From: Treponema pedis | Lineage (GTDB): Bacteria > Spirochaetota > Spirochaetia > Treponematales > Treponemataceae | Direction: 5' to 3' | Length of the DNA: 64,000 bases | Assembly: GCF_017161325.1 (NCBI RefSeq) | Contig: NZ_CP045670.1 | Span: forward strand, 806,001-870,000 | In this document: positions 35,299 through 44,094 of the stretch, in pieces | Layout: the number at the start of each line of letters is the position of its first letter | How positions within the stretch are numbered: position 1 is the stretch's first letter | Notes under the pieces: generated by a model | Database searches by the model: none | What the model saw: the letters and a program-made list of their open reading frames with translations, nothing else | What the model was told of the DNA's origin: nothing | Translations under genes and position numbers: made by a program

Positions 35299-36978
35299 TT
35301 AATAAACGGCAATAACCTTAGGAACCTTCCACACGGAATTGTAAGAAACAATACCTAAAAATTCTTCCATACTTGAACTGAAAGAATAAGACCTTTCTTT
35401 TGCAGCCGTTTTGCTGTTGGAAGCCATAGGAGTTTGCAAAGTTTTTCCGTAAGAAAAAGCGACTCTAAATGCGTCAATATTGCCGAAGTACCAATTTTCT
35501 TTTTGAGGTATTCCCATATCAAAGGGAATAGCCTTAGCCATTCCTACATCTACAGGAACCCAGCCGAACCCTTCAAGATAAAATTCGGCCCACCAATGAG
35601 AATATGAAGTTTGTGAAACATCAACAATGATACCTGCAACAGGCTGTGCCGGAATTCCGCAAGCCCGTACAAGAGACACAAATAAAATTGCGGCATCATA
35701 AGTATCGGCTCTTTTTTCTGTAAGAGCATTTACGGGAGAAGAACCGGAATTAAGAGGCGAACTTGGGATTATATCCAAATTATTCAAAAGATAATTATAA
35801 ATTCTTTTTACTTTATTATAAGGATTTTTTTCATTTTGAACGATTGATTCTGCCGTTTTTTGAATAACTTCGTTATTTGCAGGAATAAATTCGGTTGCAA
35901 TCGCATAAGCATTATATAAGGCGGTATTTTGTTTCTGCCCTACACGAACATTTACAGGATTAATTTTAGTTGTAACTTCATAAGAATTTACACTATATTC
36001 CTGTCTTATATGAAGTCTGGTGGAAGAGCCTGAATTTTCATATTGATGAATTGAAGCTCCTTGGTAATTTTTTACAAACGGAGCAGGATTTATTGAAAGA
36101 ATCTCAATACCGCGTTGAGAATAAGTTTCAACCGGAAGAGGAACTTTTAAAAAAAGAGTGTTTTTTTCTTCAGCACGTATATTGGAAACATCAACTTCCG
36201 CTGCAACTACAAGGTTTTTTTTATTTGCGCGGGTTTTTGTGCCTAACCTGTTTTTTAACCTAAAAGGAACGGCATTACTTAATCCCTTGGAAGTCAATAC
36301 CGCTATAGCTCCGGAATCGGCACCGTCAGGTACTCGAATTTGAAGTTCTTCATTTGTCCATGTTATAAAATCAAAATCGGAATTTGAACAAAAAGAAGCG
36401 CCCACATCTTCACCCTTTTCGATTTTTGAAATCATGTCGGGTGTAAAATTGGGAATAAACATTACTTGAGAATTTCCGCGCGAGCCGCCGAAATTTTCCC
36501 CTATGATTTTAATAATACTTCCGACTTCCGCAAAATCCTTGCTTAATGCGTTTATTGAGGGAACCTCACTTAATATAAATCTATCCGCAATTACGGGAAT
36601 CTCCGAAGCCGCAGCCAAAAAAGAGGGGTTGGATTTTTTATTTTGTACAACTACATATAAAAGCCCTGCCGATTGGTATTCGGGGAATTTAAATTCTATT
36701 TTATCTTCAGTCCATAAATCACAATTTTCCGACTGAATGATAGAATCTCCTATTTGTACCCATGATGAATTAAATTTATTACCGAAATGTTTCCCTTCTA
36801 TTTTAATTATTGAGCCGGATTCCACAACCTGCGGCAAAACCGAAGTAATTACAGGCATTCGTACCGTAAAAGAAACTATAAATAAAATACCTGCCGCAAT
36901 ACTTCCCAAAGTCAAAAGAAAAATAAAAAATCTAAAAATAAAAAATTTTTTAAACAGATAGAAGAACTTATTACTCAT
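35299..36978 (-). CDS. Membrane-anchored transglutaminase-fold protein with IPT/TIG domains, catalytic Cys replaced by Thr
   Basis: A 559-aa protein. One N-terminal membrane helix (about 16-38) leads to two IPT/TIG-like domains (about 41-118 and 131-240), then a beta-rich region and a transglutaminase-like core. In the family the catalytic Cys lies in GDCxxYAxLFVxLxRAxGIPA; here the aligned stretch is RADTYDAAILFVSLVRACGIP, with Thr at 426. The His (SHWWAEFY, His461) and Asp (VPVDVG, Asp477) remain. A classical thiol mechanism is unlikely, so it may bind rather than cut or cross-link. It overlaps the anti-sigma gene by 8 nt in a sigma / anti-sigma / effector operon and probably acts in the periplasm. 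Confidence 0.85.
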   Translation of the reverse strand: MSNKFFYLFKKFFIFRFFIFLLTLGSIAAGILFIVSFTVRMPVITSVLPQVVESGSIIKIEGKHFGNKFNSSWVQIGDSIIQSENCDLWTEDKIEFKFPEYQSAGLLYVVVQNKKSNPSFLAAASEIPVIADRFILSEVPSINALSKDFAEVGSIIKIIGENFGGSRGNSQVMFIPNFTPDMISKIEKGEDVGASFCSNSDFDFITWTNEELQIRVPDGADSGAIAVLTSKGLSNAVPFRLKNRLGTKTRANKKNLVVAAEVDVSNIRAEEKNTLFLKVPLPVETYSQRGIEILSINPAPFVKNYQGASIHQYENSGSSTRLHIRQEYSVNSYEVTTKINPVNVRVGQKQNTALYNAYAIATEFIPANNEVIQKTAESIVQNEKNPYNKVKRIYNYLLNNLDIIPSSPLNSGSSPVNALTEKRADTYDAAILFVSLVRACGIPAQPVAGIIVDVSQTSYSHWWAEFYLEGFGWVPVDVGMAKAIPFDMGIPQKENWYFGNIDAFRVAFSYGKTLQTPMASNSKTAAKERSYSFSSSMEEFLGIVSYNSVWKVPKVIAVY

Positions 36979-37633
36979 TTTTTACAAATGTAATATCGAA
37001 CTGTTCGGTATCTTTTACAGGTGCGGAGCCGAATCCGGGCATTTTTATATTCATTATATTTCCGCCGTATCCCATATCAACAGGTAAATAAAGATTTGTA
37101 AAATTATCAAAATTTATTACCCTCTTTTGTGTACTTACCGTAAAATTGGAATTTTTTATACCTAAAGTATGAAAATCTGTGAAATTAAATTTTTTAGGAG
37201 TTTCCGCGGTGATATTTGCGGCAGGAACTATCGGTTTAAAATTTGAAACCGTTGCCGTTTCGTACTGCACATCTTTATTGGTATTCATAATTAACATAGG
37301 GGTAAATACAAATAAAAATAAGGCGGCGGCGGCCAAAGCCGGAATAGGAATCTTTACGGATTTATAAAACCAGTTTTCTTTTTTTTCCGTGATTTTAGCC
37401 TTATTTAAGGCGGCTTGACGTTTTTCGCATAAACGTAAAAATGAACTTTCAATATCCAATTCGGGAGCTCCCGCAGTTGCCAATTTAAGACTTAAATTCC
37501 TATATGAATTTACAACCGCACGGCACTCGGCACAATCATTTAAATGGGCTTCGAGTTTTTCCTTCCACGGGGAAGGCAGCTCTCCGTCAACATAAACAGA
37601 GTATAAATCTTTATCCGGGCATATAGACATCAT
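36971..37633 (-). CDS. Zinc-finger (zf-HC2) transmembrane anti-sigma factor
   Basis: A 220-aa protein. Residues 1-45 form a ZAS/zf-HC2 domain: the motif HLNDCAECRAVV gives the His-x3-Cys-x2-Cys signature of zinc anti-sigma factors. A single membrane helix at about 93-113 (IPALAAAALFLFVFTPML) is followed by about 105 extracytoplasmic residues with no recognised domain. Its ATG lies inside the end of the ECF sigma gene (23-nt overlap), and its 3' end overlaps the transglutaminase-fold gene by 8 nt. It presumably binds and holds the sigma factor at the membrane. Confidence 0.9.
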   Translation of the reverse strand: MMSICPDKDLYSVYVDGELPSPWKEKLEAHLNDCAECRAVVNSYRNLSLKLATAGAPELDIESSFLRLCEKRQAALNKAKITEKKENWFYKSVKIPIPALAAAALFLFVFTPMLIMNTNKDVQYETATVSNFKPIVPAANITAETPKKFNFTDFHTLGIKNSNFTVSTQKRVINFDNFTNLYLPVDMGYGGNIMNIKMPGFGSAPVKDTEQFDITFVKNE

Positions 37634-38156
37634 TTTCCCCCATATATTTGGATAATTGTTCGCGGGCTCTAAACACGCGTACTTTTACATTTCCTTCGGT
37701 TATTCCCAGAATGCTGCCGATTTCTTTATAGTTAAGACTTCCATATTCTTTTAATTGAAGCACAGCCCTTAAATTTTTAGGCAACTTTTCCATGGCATCT
37801 TGAACATAATTTATTGTTTCTTTTTTTAAAACCGCCTCTTCTCCCGTTTCGGCTTTTCTGGTATCTTCTTTAAATGCTTTTGCATAAGCCTTCCGTTCTC
37901 TAGCGCGTCTTTTTACATAATTCAGCGATGCATTTCTTGCAACCCTAATTAGCCAGTATTTTGCATCGTCTAATGAAGGGAATTCCATTTGTTTTTCACT
38001 CATCTTAATTAAAGAATCATGACAAATATCTTCCGCAGCGTCGGCCTCTCTTACAATATTATATGAAACATTATAAATTACTTGCATAAGAGCCTTATAA
38101 ATTACTTGAAAATCTTCATCAACGGCAGCCCTAAGCATTTCTTTTTTATTAAACAC
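37611..38156 (-). CDS. ECF-type RNA polymerase sigma factor
   Basis: About 181 aa from a GTG at 38156, preceded by TTGGAG with good spacing; an in-frame TTG at 38168 is less likely. Region 2 has VREADAAEDICHDSLIKM, and region 4 is LKEYGSLNYKEIGSILGITEGNVKVRVFRAREQL (helix-turn-helix). Such factors direct polymerase to stress or envelope promoters. The gene starts the operon with its anti-sigma and the transglutaminase-fold protein, so it probably autoregulates. I could not identify a target consensus with confidence. Confidence 0.92.
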   Translation of the reverse strand: MFNKKEMLRAAVDEDFQVIYKALMQVIYNVSYNIVREADAAEDICHDSLIKMSEKQMEFPSLDDAKYWLIRVARNASLNYVKRRARERKAYAKAFKEDTRKAETGEEAVLKKETINYVQDAMEKLPKNLRAVLQLKEYGSLNYKEIGSILGITEGNVKVRVFRAREQLSKYMGENDVYMPG

Positions 38157-38210
38157 GGTATACTCCAAAATGTTACAATTTTTATCAAAAAATTACGTTT
38201 TTTTTACCGA

Positions 38211-39698
38211 TTAAATTCTTTTCCACGTAGTTTTTCCGTTTTGGTCTTCTAAAATTATTCCCAGAGCTTTTAAATTATCTCTTATTTCATCCGCTTGTTT
38301 ATAATTCTTTTCAAATTTAGCGGCGGCACGTTTTTCGATTAATTTACAAATTTCAGCTTCATCTATTAAGTTATCCGAAAGATTTTGCAGTCCCGAAAGA
38401 ATTTCGGCAGCTTCTTCTATCAGTTTTAACCCTAAAATATAATCCATTGAAGCAATTGCCGTTAAAGCCTGCTCCGGTTCTACAGTTTTATCTTTTACGA
38501 GGCCCTGCAACTCAGAAAGAGCTCGCGGTGTAGATAAATCATCTTCCATAGCTTCCATAAAATCGATAAAATATTTTTTTGCAGGTGAATCTTTTAAAAT
38601 AGTCTTTGTTTTTTCCGCAGTTAAGGTATTTGTAAGATTTTTTAACTCTTCAATTTTTTCTTGAGAAAGCCCTTCAAGCAACTTTGAAATTTTCGTATTT
38701 AAACTTTTCCGTCCGTTTTTTGCGGTTTCCATAGCTTCCCACGAAAAAGTCAGTTGACTTCGATAATGTCCGCCTAAAAGTAAAAAGCGGTAATCAAGCG
38801 GAGAAAAACCTTTTTTTATTACATCTTCCAAAACAATAAAAGTTCCTGCGGATTTTGACATTTTCCCCTTATTCATTATAAGGAATTCGTTATGAAGCCA
38901 ATAGTTTACCCATTTTTTTCCGGTTGCCCCTTCGGATTGAGCAATCTCATTGGTATGATGAACGCGTATATGGTCTATTCCGCCTTTATGAATGTCGAAT
39001 TGCTCTCCCAAGTACTTTATACTCATTGCAGAACATTCAATGTGCCATCCCGGATAACCTCGTCCCCATGGGGAATCCCAAGTTAATGCATGATTTTCAA
39101 ATTTACTTTTTGTAAACCAAAGAACAAAATCATAGGGATTACGTTTATTTTTATCTATTTCTATTCTGGCACCGGCTTTTAAATCTTCAAGATTGATATT
39201 TGCAAGTTCTCCGTATTTAGGAAATGTGGAAATATCGTAATAAAGATTTCCTCCCGACATATAAGTATGTCCGTTTGCTTCTATTTTTTTTATAAGGTTT
39301 ATCATATCCGCAATATGTTCGGTCGCCTTACATACAATTCCCGGACGTTTTATATTAAGACGTTCGGTATCGTTAAAAAAGGCCTTAGTATAAAATTCCG
39401 CAATTTCCAAAACCGATTTACCGCGTTCTTCAGCCGATTTAAGCATTTTATCTTCACCTTCATCGGCATCATCGGTTAAATGTCCAACATCGGTAATATT
39501 CATTACATGAGTAACCTCATATCCTAAAGCTTCAAGCGTTTTTACAAGAATATCTTCAAAAACATAAGTCCGTAAGTTTCCAATATGAGCATAATCATAA
39601 ACTGTAGGTCCGCATCCGTAAATTCCTGCATGGTTAGCCTTAATCGGTATAAATTCCTCTTTTTTGTTCCCCAAAGTATTGTGTAATTGTAAACTCAT
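38211..39698 (-). CDS. cysS: Cysteinyl-tRNA synthetase
   Basis: About 495 aa from ATG 39698, with a GGGAGA site upstream (an earlier in-frame start is weaker). GPTVYDYAHIGNLRTYVFED has the HIGH motif; the zinc site Cys residues include the one in HIECSAMS; the KMSKS element is GKMSKSAGT. The C-terminal helical DALR-like region and tail complete the fold. It charges tRNA-Cys, whose gene lies at 1534. Compared with bacterial CysRS the length is normal. Confidence 0.96.
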   Translation of the reverse strand: MSLQLHNTLGNKKEEFIPIKANHAGIYGCGPTVYDYAHIGNLRTYVFEDILVKTLEALGYEVTHVMNITDVGHLTDDADEGEDKMLKSAEERGKSVLEIAEFYTKAFFNDTERLNIKRPGIVCKATEHIADMINLIKKIEANGHTYMSGGNLYYDISTFPKYGELANINLEDLKAGARIEIDKNKRNPYDFVLWFTKSKFENHALTWDSPWGRGYPGWHIECSAMSIKYLGEQFDIHKGGIDHIRVHHTNEIAQSEGATGKKWVNYWLHNEFLIMNKGKMSKSAGTFIVLEDVIKKGFSPLDYRFLLLGGHYRSQLTFSWEAMETAKNGRKSLNTKISKLLEGLSQEKIEELKNLTNTLTAEKTKTILKDSPAKKYFIDFMEAMEDDLSTPRALSELQGLVKDKTVEPEQALTAIASMDYILGLKLIEEAAEILSGLQNLSDNLIDEAEICKLIEKRAAAKFEKNYKQADEIRDNLKALGIILEDQNGKTTWKRI

Positions 39699-39846
39699 AT
39701 TTTTCTCCCGTTTAATACAAAAAATTATCAAGTTTAAATAAAACTTAACAGCAGTTTCGAGCTTTTTTAATAAAATTTACATAATTTTATAAATATACTT
39801 TAAAATGAAGGGTTTTTCAAGTGGTAAAATATTAAGAATAGGGGAT

Positions 39847-39874
39847 AACGGGGGCGCTTAGAAGCCCCCGTTTT
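39847..39874 (-). terminator. GC-rich hairpin after the SPFH operon
   Basis: AACGGGGGC (39847-39855) pairs with GCCCCCGTT (39864-39872) around an 8-nt loop, immediately beyond the stop of the SPFH pair. The T-rich tail is clearer on the plus strand, so the direction of use is uncertain. Confidence 0.6.
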
Positions 39875-39882
39875 GTTTTAAT

Positions 39883-40806
39883 TTATTTAATAATTTCTTC
39901 GGCGGCTTCTATCGTCATTTTTTTAATATCGGTTAAATCGGCAGACATAATTATTTTTGCATTTTCCTCAATTGAACTTAACGCATTTATCCATTCTTGG
40001 GAAACCGTAAGTTTTGCGGCTTCCATTCCGCCTTGCAGCTGCGTCGATGCGGCAATTTTTTTAATACCTTCGGCGGTCGCTTCGGCAACGGCAACAATTT
40101 CTTTTGCTTGACCTTCCGCCTCGTTTATCATACGCTCTTTTTCGCCGGCGCTGATATTTACGGCTTCTTCGTAAGCCGCCCGCGAAAGATTAATCACGGT
40201 TTCCATTTCTCCTACGGAGCGTGCAATTTCGGCACGTTTTTCCCGCTCCGCCTTCATCTGATTTTCCATTGCTTCCATAATTGATTCGGAAACCCGTATA
40301 TTTTGAATTTCGTAACGGGTAACCTTTACTCCCCAAGGGTCGGAAGCCTCATCTACGGCTTTTACAACTTGAGCATTTATTTGCTCTCTGGCTTCAAAGG
40401 TATCGTCCAAATCAAGCTGTCCTACAACAGAGCGCATTGTAGTCTGAGCTAAAAGAATTGTCGCATACCTATAATCCCTAATTCCGTAACTTGCTTTAAT
40501 GGAATCGAAAACTTGCAAATAAAGAATTCCGTCTATCCTAACTTGAACATTATCCTTTGTAAAGCAATCCTGAGCGGGAACATCTATAGCCTGTTCTTTT
40601 AAAGTTTGTCTATAACGCACCTTATCTATAAACGGAAACAAAATATGAAATCCCGCATCAAGAGTCGCATGATATTTTCCGAGTCTTTCTACAATTAAAG
40701 TCATTTTATGAGGAACGATTCTTATACTCTTAAAAAGAGCTATAATAAAAACCAATGCAATAAGTGATACTATAACAGTTGAAACTATAAAATTAAGACT
40801 AGGCAT
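39883..40806 (-). CDS. SPFH/band-7 (stomatin-like) membrane protein
   Basis: A 307-aa protein with an N-terminal membrane helix (about 5-28) and a PHB/SPFH domain (GKYHATLDAGFHILFPFIDKV, IPAQDCFTKDNV-type strand, RDYRYATILLAQTTMRSVVGQ). The C-terminal part is a heptad-like Ala/Glu-rich coiled coil that drives oligomerisation. Stomatin homologues organise membrane microdomains and often pair with NfeD proteases, but no nfeD is present here. It overlaps its paralogue by 8 nt and shares much of its sequence, pointing to tandem duplication. Confidence 0.93.
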   Translation of the reverse strand: MPSLNFIVSTVIVSLIALVFIIALFKSIRIVPHKMTLIVERLGKYHATLDAGFHILFPFIDKVRYRQTLKEQAIDVPAQDCFTKDNVQVRIDGILYLQVFDSIKASYGIRDYRYATILLAQTTMRSVVGQLDLDDTFEAREQINAQVVKAVDEASDPWGVKVTRYEIQNIRVSESIMEAMENQMKAEREKRAEIARSVGEMETVINLSRAAYEEAVNISAGEKERMINEAEGQAKEIVAVAEATAEGIKKIAASTQLQGGMEAAKLTVSQEWINALSSIEENAKIIMSADLTDIKKMTIEAAEEIIK

Positions 40807-41728
40807 TTATTCCTCCCTTACCTTTTACCTGCTCTTTTCCGGCATTTTTAATTATATCGGTAAGAGCCGCAAAACCTGCAATGTTTTCGGGATAAACCGA
40901 AACCTTGGATTTTTTAATAATATTTTCAAACCTTTGAATATAATTTTCGGCAAGGCGGATTCCCATCGCGGTTTTTCCTCCCGGCTGGGATAATGCGTCC
41001 GCAATAAGCCTTAATCCTTCAGCAGTTGCATTACTTGTTATTTCGATTGCTTTTGAACGGCCTTCCGCAAGATTTATTTTGCGTTGTTTTTCTCCCATAG
41101 CCTTGTTAATCGCTTCTTCTTTTTTACCTAAAGAAATATTTATACGCGATTGCTGCTTACCTTCACTTGAAAGAATATTTGCACGCTTTTCACGTTCCGC
41201 ACGCATTTGTCTTTCCATTGCTTCCAAAATTGTTCTGGTAGGAGTTATATCCCGTATTTCATAGCGTGTAACTTTTATTCCCCAGTTATCGGAGGCTTCA
41301 TCAAGGGCTTTTACTATATTATCGTTTAAACCCTCCCGTCCGCAAAAGGTTTTATCAAGCTCCATTTTTCCTATTTCGCTGCGCATAGTAGTCTTTGCAA
41401 GCTGTGCAACCGCATAGCGATAATTATCTATCCCGTAACTTGCTTTTACAGGGTCGAAAATTTTTAAATAAAGAATTCCGTCAACTTGAACTTGAACATT
41501 ATCCGACGTGATACAAACTTGCGGGTCAACATCGAGAGCTTCTTCTTTTAAATTTTGCTTATAAGCCACCCTGTCAATAAACGGAACAAGAATATGAAAA
41601 CCGGCCGTTAATGTACGCGAATATTTTCCCAAGCGTTCAATAACATAACTTTCCTGCTCCGGAACAACAACCGCAATTGTAAAAAGAATAAATACGGTTA
41701 TTGCCGCTATAACATAAATAGTTATCAT
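40799..41728 (-). CDS. SPFH/band-7 membrane protein, tandem paralogue
   Basis: A 309-aa protein with the same plan as the downstream gene: an N-terminal helix (about 3-22), the SPFH domain (ERLGKYSRTLTAGFHILVPF and AQLAKTTMRSEIGKMELDK) and a charged coiled coil (EREKRANILSSEGKQQSRIN). The two share many stretches, including KASYGI, GILYLK/QVFD and VTRYEI. It opens the operon, and overlapping coding ends suggest equimolar expression of a hetero-oligomer, by analogy with HflK/HflC. The substrate or partner is unknown. Confidence 0.93.
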   Translation of the reverse strand: MITIYVIAAITVFILFTIAVVVPEQESYVIERLGKYSRTLTAGFHILVPFIDRVAYKQNLKEEALDVDPQVCITSDNVQVQVDGILYLKIFDPVKASYGIDNYRYAVAQLAKTTMRSEIGKMELDKTFCGREGLNDNIVKALDEASDNWGIKVTRYEIRDITPTRTILEAMERQMRAEREKRANILSSEGKQQSRINISLGKKEEAINKAMGEKQRKINLAEGRSKAIEITSNATAEGLRLIADALSQPGGKTAMGIRLAENYIQRFENIIKKSKVSVYPENIAGFAALTDIIKNAGKEQVKGKGGINA

Positions 41729-41815
41729 AATACCTCCTAATTAACATATACCGATATTTTAACAGATATTAAAAGGAATTACAATTACTTTTAAAAAAAT
41801 TAACCGTAAAACCTA

Positions 41816-41844
41816 TTTACACTTTAGAAAAATCTTTTTATAAT
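41816..41844 (+). promoter_or_regulatory. Sigma-70 promoter of the FocA/NirC gene
   Basis: TTTACA (41816-41821), a 17-bp spacer and TATAAT (41839-41844), followed by GGAGG before the ATG at 41873. Confidence 0.75.
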
Positions 41845-41872
41845 TTATTAAAATGGAGGTTAAAAGATTATT

Positions 41873-42718
41873 ATGTCTGAAAAACTTTATTATGACCCTG
41901 CCGAAATATTGGAAGTAACCGTTCAAAAAGGAATTGCCAAGGTAAATACTCCTATATGGAAACAATTTATACTCGGAATTTTAGCGGGAGTTTTTATAGC
42001 ATTTGCCTCTGAAGGTTCAAATATGGCGGCCTTCGGATTTTTTGCAAAACCGGAAACTTACGGTTTAGGTAAATTTATTGCCGGACTGATTTTTCCCGTA
42101 GGATTAATGCTTGTAGTAATTGCAGGAGGAGAACTTTTTACCGGAAACAATTTAATTATGGCAGCGGTACTTGATAAAAAAGTTAAAATATCCGCCATGT
42201 TTAAAAATTGGATTACGGTTTATGCAGGAAATTTTATAGGTTCAATTTTAATTGCATTTTTAATTGTCAAAAGCGGTCAACTTCACGGCGGAGATAACCT
42301 TTTAGGAGGAATAACAGTAAAAATCGCTTACGGTAAAATTTCGCTTTCATTTATTCAAGCCCTGTTTTTAGGAATTATGTGTAATTGGCTGGTATGCCTT
42401 GCAGTTTGGCTTTGTTACGGTGCAAAGGATATGACGGGAAAATTTTTAGCCGTTTTTTTCCCTATATGGCTATTTATAACTTCAGGATTCGAACACAGTA
42501 TAGCAAATATGTATTATATTCCTGCCGGTATTCTTGCAAAAACAATTCCGGAATATGCAAATTCTTCCAAAATTCCTTTGAATGCTTTGGAAAACCTGAA
42601 TTGGACAGATTTTTTTACAAAAAATCTTATTCCCGTTACCTTAGGAAACATAATAGGAGGAGCTTTTTTCGTTGCCTGTATTTATTGGCTTTGTTATCGA
42701 AAAAGAAATAATAATTAA
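41873..42718 (+). CDS. Formate/nitrite transporter (FNT family)
   Basis: A 281-aa membrane protein with six hydrophobic helices. The FNT signatures are visible: LIFPVGLMLVVIAGGELFTGNN (the first pore-lining loop) and GIMCNWLVCLAVWL with a conserved Cys/Asn, then GFEHSIANMYYIPAG containing the pore histidine. Members move formate, nitrite or lactate as a pentamer. In a formate-producing treponeme, formate export is a plausible role but is not shown by sequence. It has its own promoter and lies upstream of dnaN. Confidence 0.93.
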   Translation: MSEKLYYDPAEILEVTVQKGIAKVNTPIWKQFILGILAGVFIAFASEGSNMAAFGFFAKPETYGLGKFIAGLIFPVGLMLVVIAGGELFTGNNLIMAAVLDKKVKISAMFKNWITVYAGNFIGSILIAFLIVKSGQLHGGDNLLGGITVKIAYGKISLSFIQALFLGIMCNWLVCLAVWLCYGAKDMTGKFLAVFFPIWLFITSGFEHSIANMYYIPAGILAKTIPEYANSSKIPLNALENLNWTDFFTKNLIPVTLGNIIGGAFFVACIYWLCYRKRNNN

Positions 42719-42987
42719 AAGCTTAATTAAAGTAACACAATATTAAACCTCTATATTTTTTTTTTAAAATATGTTAGTATATATGGAAATTCTGTTAATA
42801 TATATAAAAATTTTGTGAATAATTTATTTTATTGTTAATAAAAACTATAATCTGTGTAAAAAAATACGCAGTTATAAATAAGATATTTCTATATCTTATA
42901 TAAAAATATCCGTCTTATTAACAAATTCACAAACACTACTATTATGACAACTAATTATATATACTAACATATATAGAGGAGAATAAT
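42719..42987 (+). other. AT-rich spacer upstream of dnaN with an inverted DnaA-box-like site
   Basis: A 269-bp AT-rich region. TGTGAATAA (42814-42822) is the reverse complement of TTATTCACA, a relaxed DnaA box. A TATAAT at 42846-42851 lacks a good -35. Repeated TATATA tracts occur near both ends. It is in the position that dnaA-dnaN spacers occupy in many bacteria and may be the dnaN promoter and/or an accessory or former origin. Confidence 0.4.
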
Positions 42988-44091
42988 ATGAAAATAAGTT
43001 TTGACAGAGATACCTTACTTAAAGAAATCTCTATCGCACAAGAAATTATCGCAACAAAAACAGCCTTAACTATTCTTTCCAACGTCTTATTAGCGGCAAA
43101 AGACGGAAGCCTTACAATCAAAGCTACCGATATAAAAGTAACATTTGAAACAAAAATACCGGTTAACGTAACGGAAGAAGGCTCTACAACAGTATTTTGC
43201 GATAAATTTATGAATATTATTTCAGCTCTGCCTTCAGGAGAAGTCGAACTTGAACAAAAAGACCAAAAAATGACAATTAAATCCTCCGTGAAAAAAGCAA
43301 AATTCCAACTTAAAACAATTTCGGAAAATGACTTTCCTGCATTTACCGAGCCTAATGATATAAAATTTTTCAGTATTCCTTCAAAAAATTTCAAAGAAAT
43401 GATCCATCAAACCGTATTTTCCGTATCGGACGATGAAACACGTTATTTTATGAACGGTGTATATATAGAAAATAAAGAAGATAATCTCATATTCGTTGCA
43501 ACCGACGGAAGAAGACTTGCCTTTATTGAAAAGAATTTCGGAATACCGTTACCCGAATTCAAAGGTATAATAGTACCTCCTAAAATTTTAAACATTATAA
43601 ATAAACGTTCTACGGACGAAGGAAATATAGAAATTGCAATAGGAGAAAAAAATATTTTCTTTAATTTTAATTCTTATAAGTTTTCTTCCGTACTTATAGA
43701 CGGTCAATTTCCGAATTACAACAAAGTTATTCCGGAAAAACAGGATTTTTCTTTTGAAGTAGACAGAATTGAACTTATAGAAGCTCTGAAAAGAGTATCT
43801 CTTTTAGTAGAATTAAAAACAAGAAGAGTCTTTTTAAATATAACTCCTGGTTCTCTAATTATTTCTTCAAAAGAAAATGAAATAGGAAATGCCAGAGAAG
43901 AAATTCCGTGCAAATATGACGGTAACGAAGTAATGTTTGCCCTAAACTGCATTTATCTTGAAGACCCTTTAAAGGCTATAACCGATGAAAGAGTTAAAAT
44001 AGAATTTACGGAATCAATGAAACCCGTAACTTTAAAACCGGAACCTAAAAAAGACTTTTTTCATATTATTATGCCTATGCAAACGGAGTAA
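42988..44091 (+). CDS. dnaN: DNA polymerase III beta subunit (sliding clamp)
   Basis: A 367-aa protein with the three-domain beta-clamp plan. Its N-terminus is MKISFDRDTLLKEISIAQEI; LPSGEVELEQ, DETRYFMNGVYIE and VATDGRRLAFIE mark the domain boundaries, and the C-terminus KPVTLKPE ... HIIMPMQTE matches the family. It forms a ring on DNA that tethers polymerase III. GAGGAGAA precedes the ATG. dnaA is not upstream, unlike the usual dnaA-dnaN-recF order. recF begins 3 nt after the stop. Confidence 0.97.
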   Translation: MKISFDRDTLLKEISIAQEIIATKTALTILSNVLLAAKDGSLTIKATDIKVTFETKIPVNVTEEGSTTVFCDKFMNIISALPSGEVELEQKDQKMTIKSSVKKAKFQLKTISENDFPAFTEPNDIKFFSIPSKNFKEMIHQTVFSVSDDETRYFMNGVYIENKEDNLIFVATDGRRLAFIEKNFGIPLPEFKGIIVPPKILNIINKRSTDEGNIEIAIGEKNIFFNFNSYKFSSVLIDGQFPNYNKVIPEKQDFSFEVDRIELIEALKRVSLLVELKTRRVFLNITPGSLIISSKENEIGNAREEIPCKYDGNEVMFALNCIYLEDPLKAITDERVKIEFTESMKPVTLKPEPKKDFFHIIMPMQTE

Positions 44092-44094
44092 GTC

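Noticed and set aside
39267-39479. 70-codon plus-strand ORF inside cysS
   Set aside because: It is antisense to a well-conserved synthetase and is F/Y-rich low-complexity sequence.
42951-43394. 147-codon minus-strand ORF opposite dnaN
   Set aside because: It is entirely antisense to dnaN and is hydrophobic, low-complexity shadow sequence.
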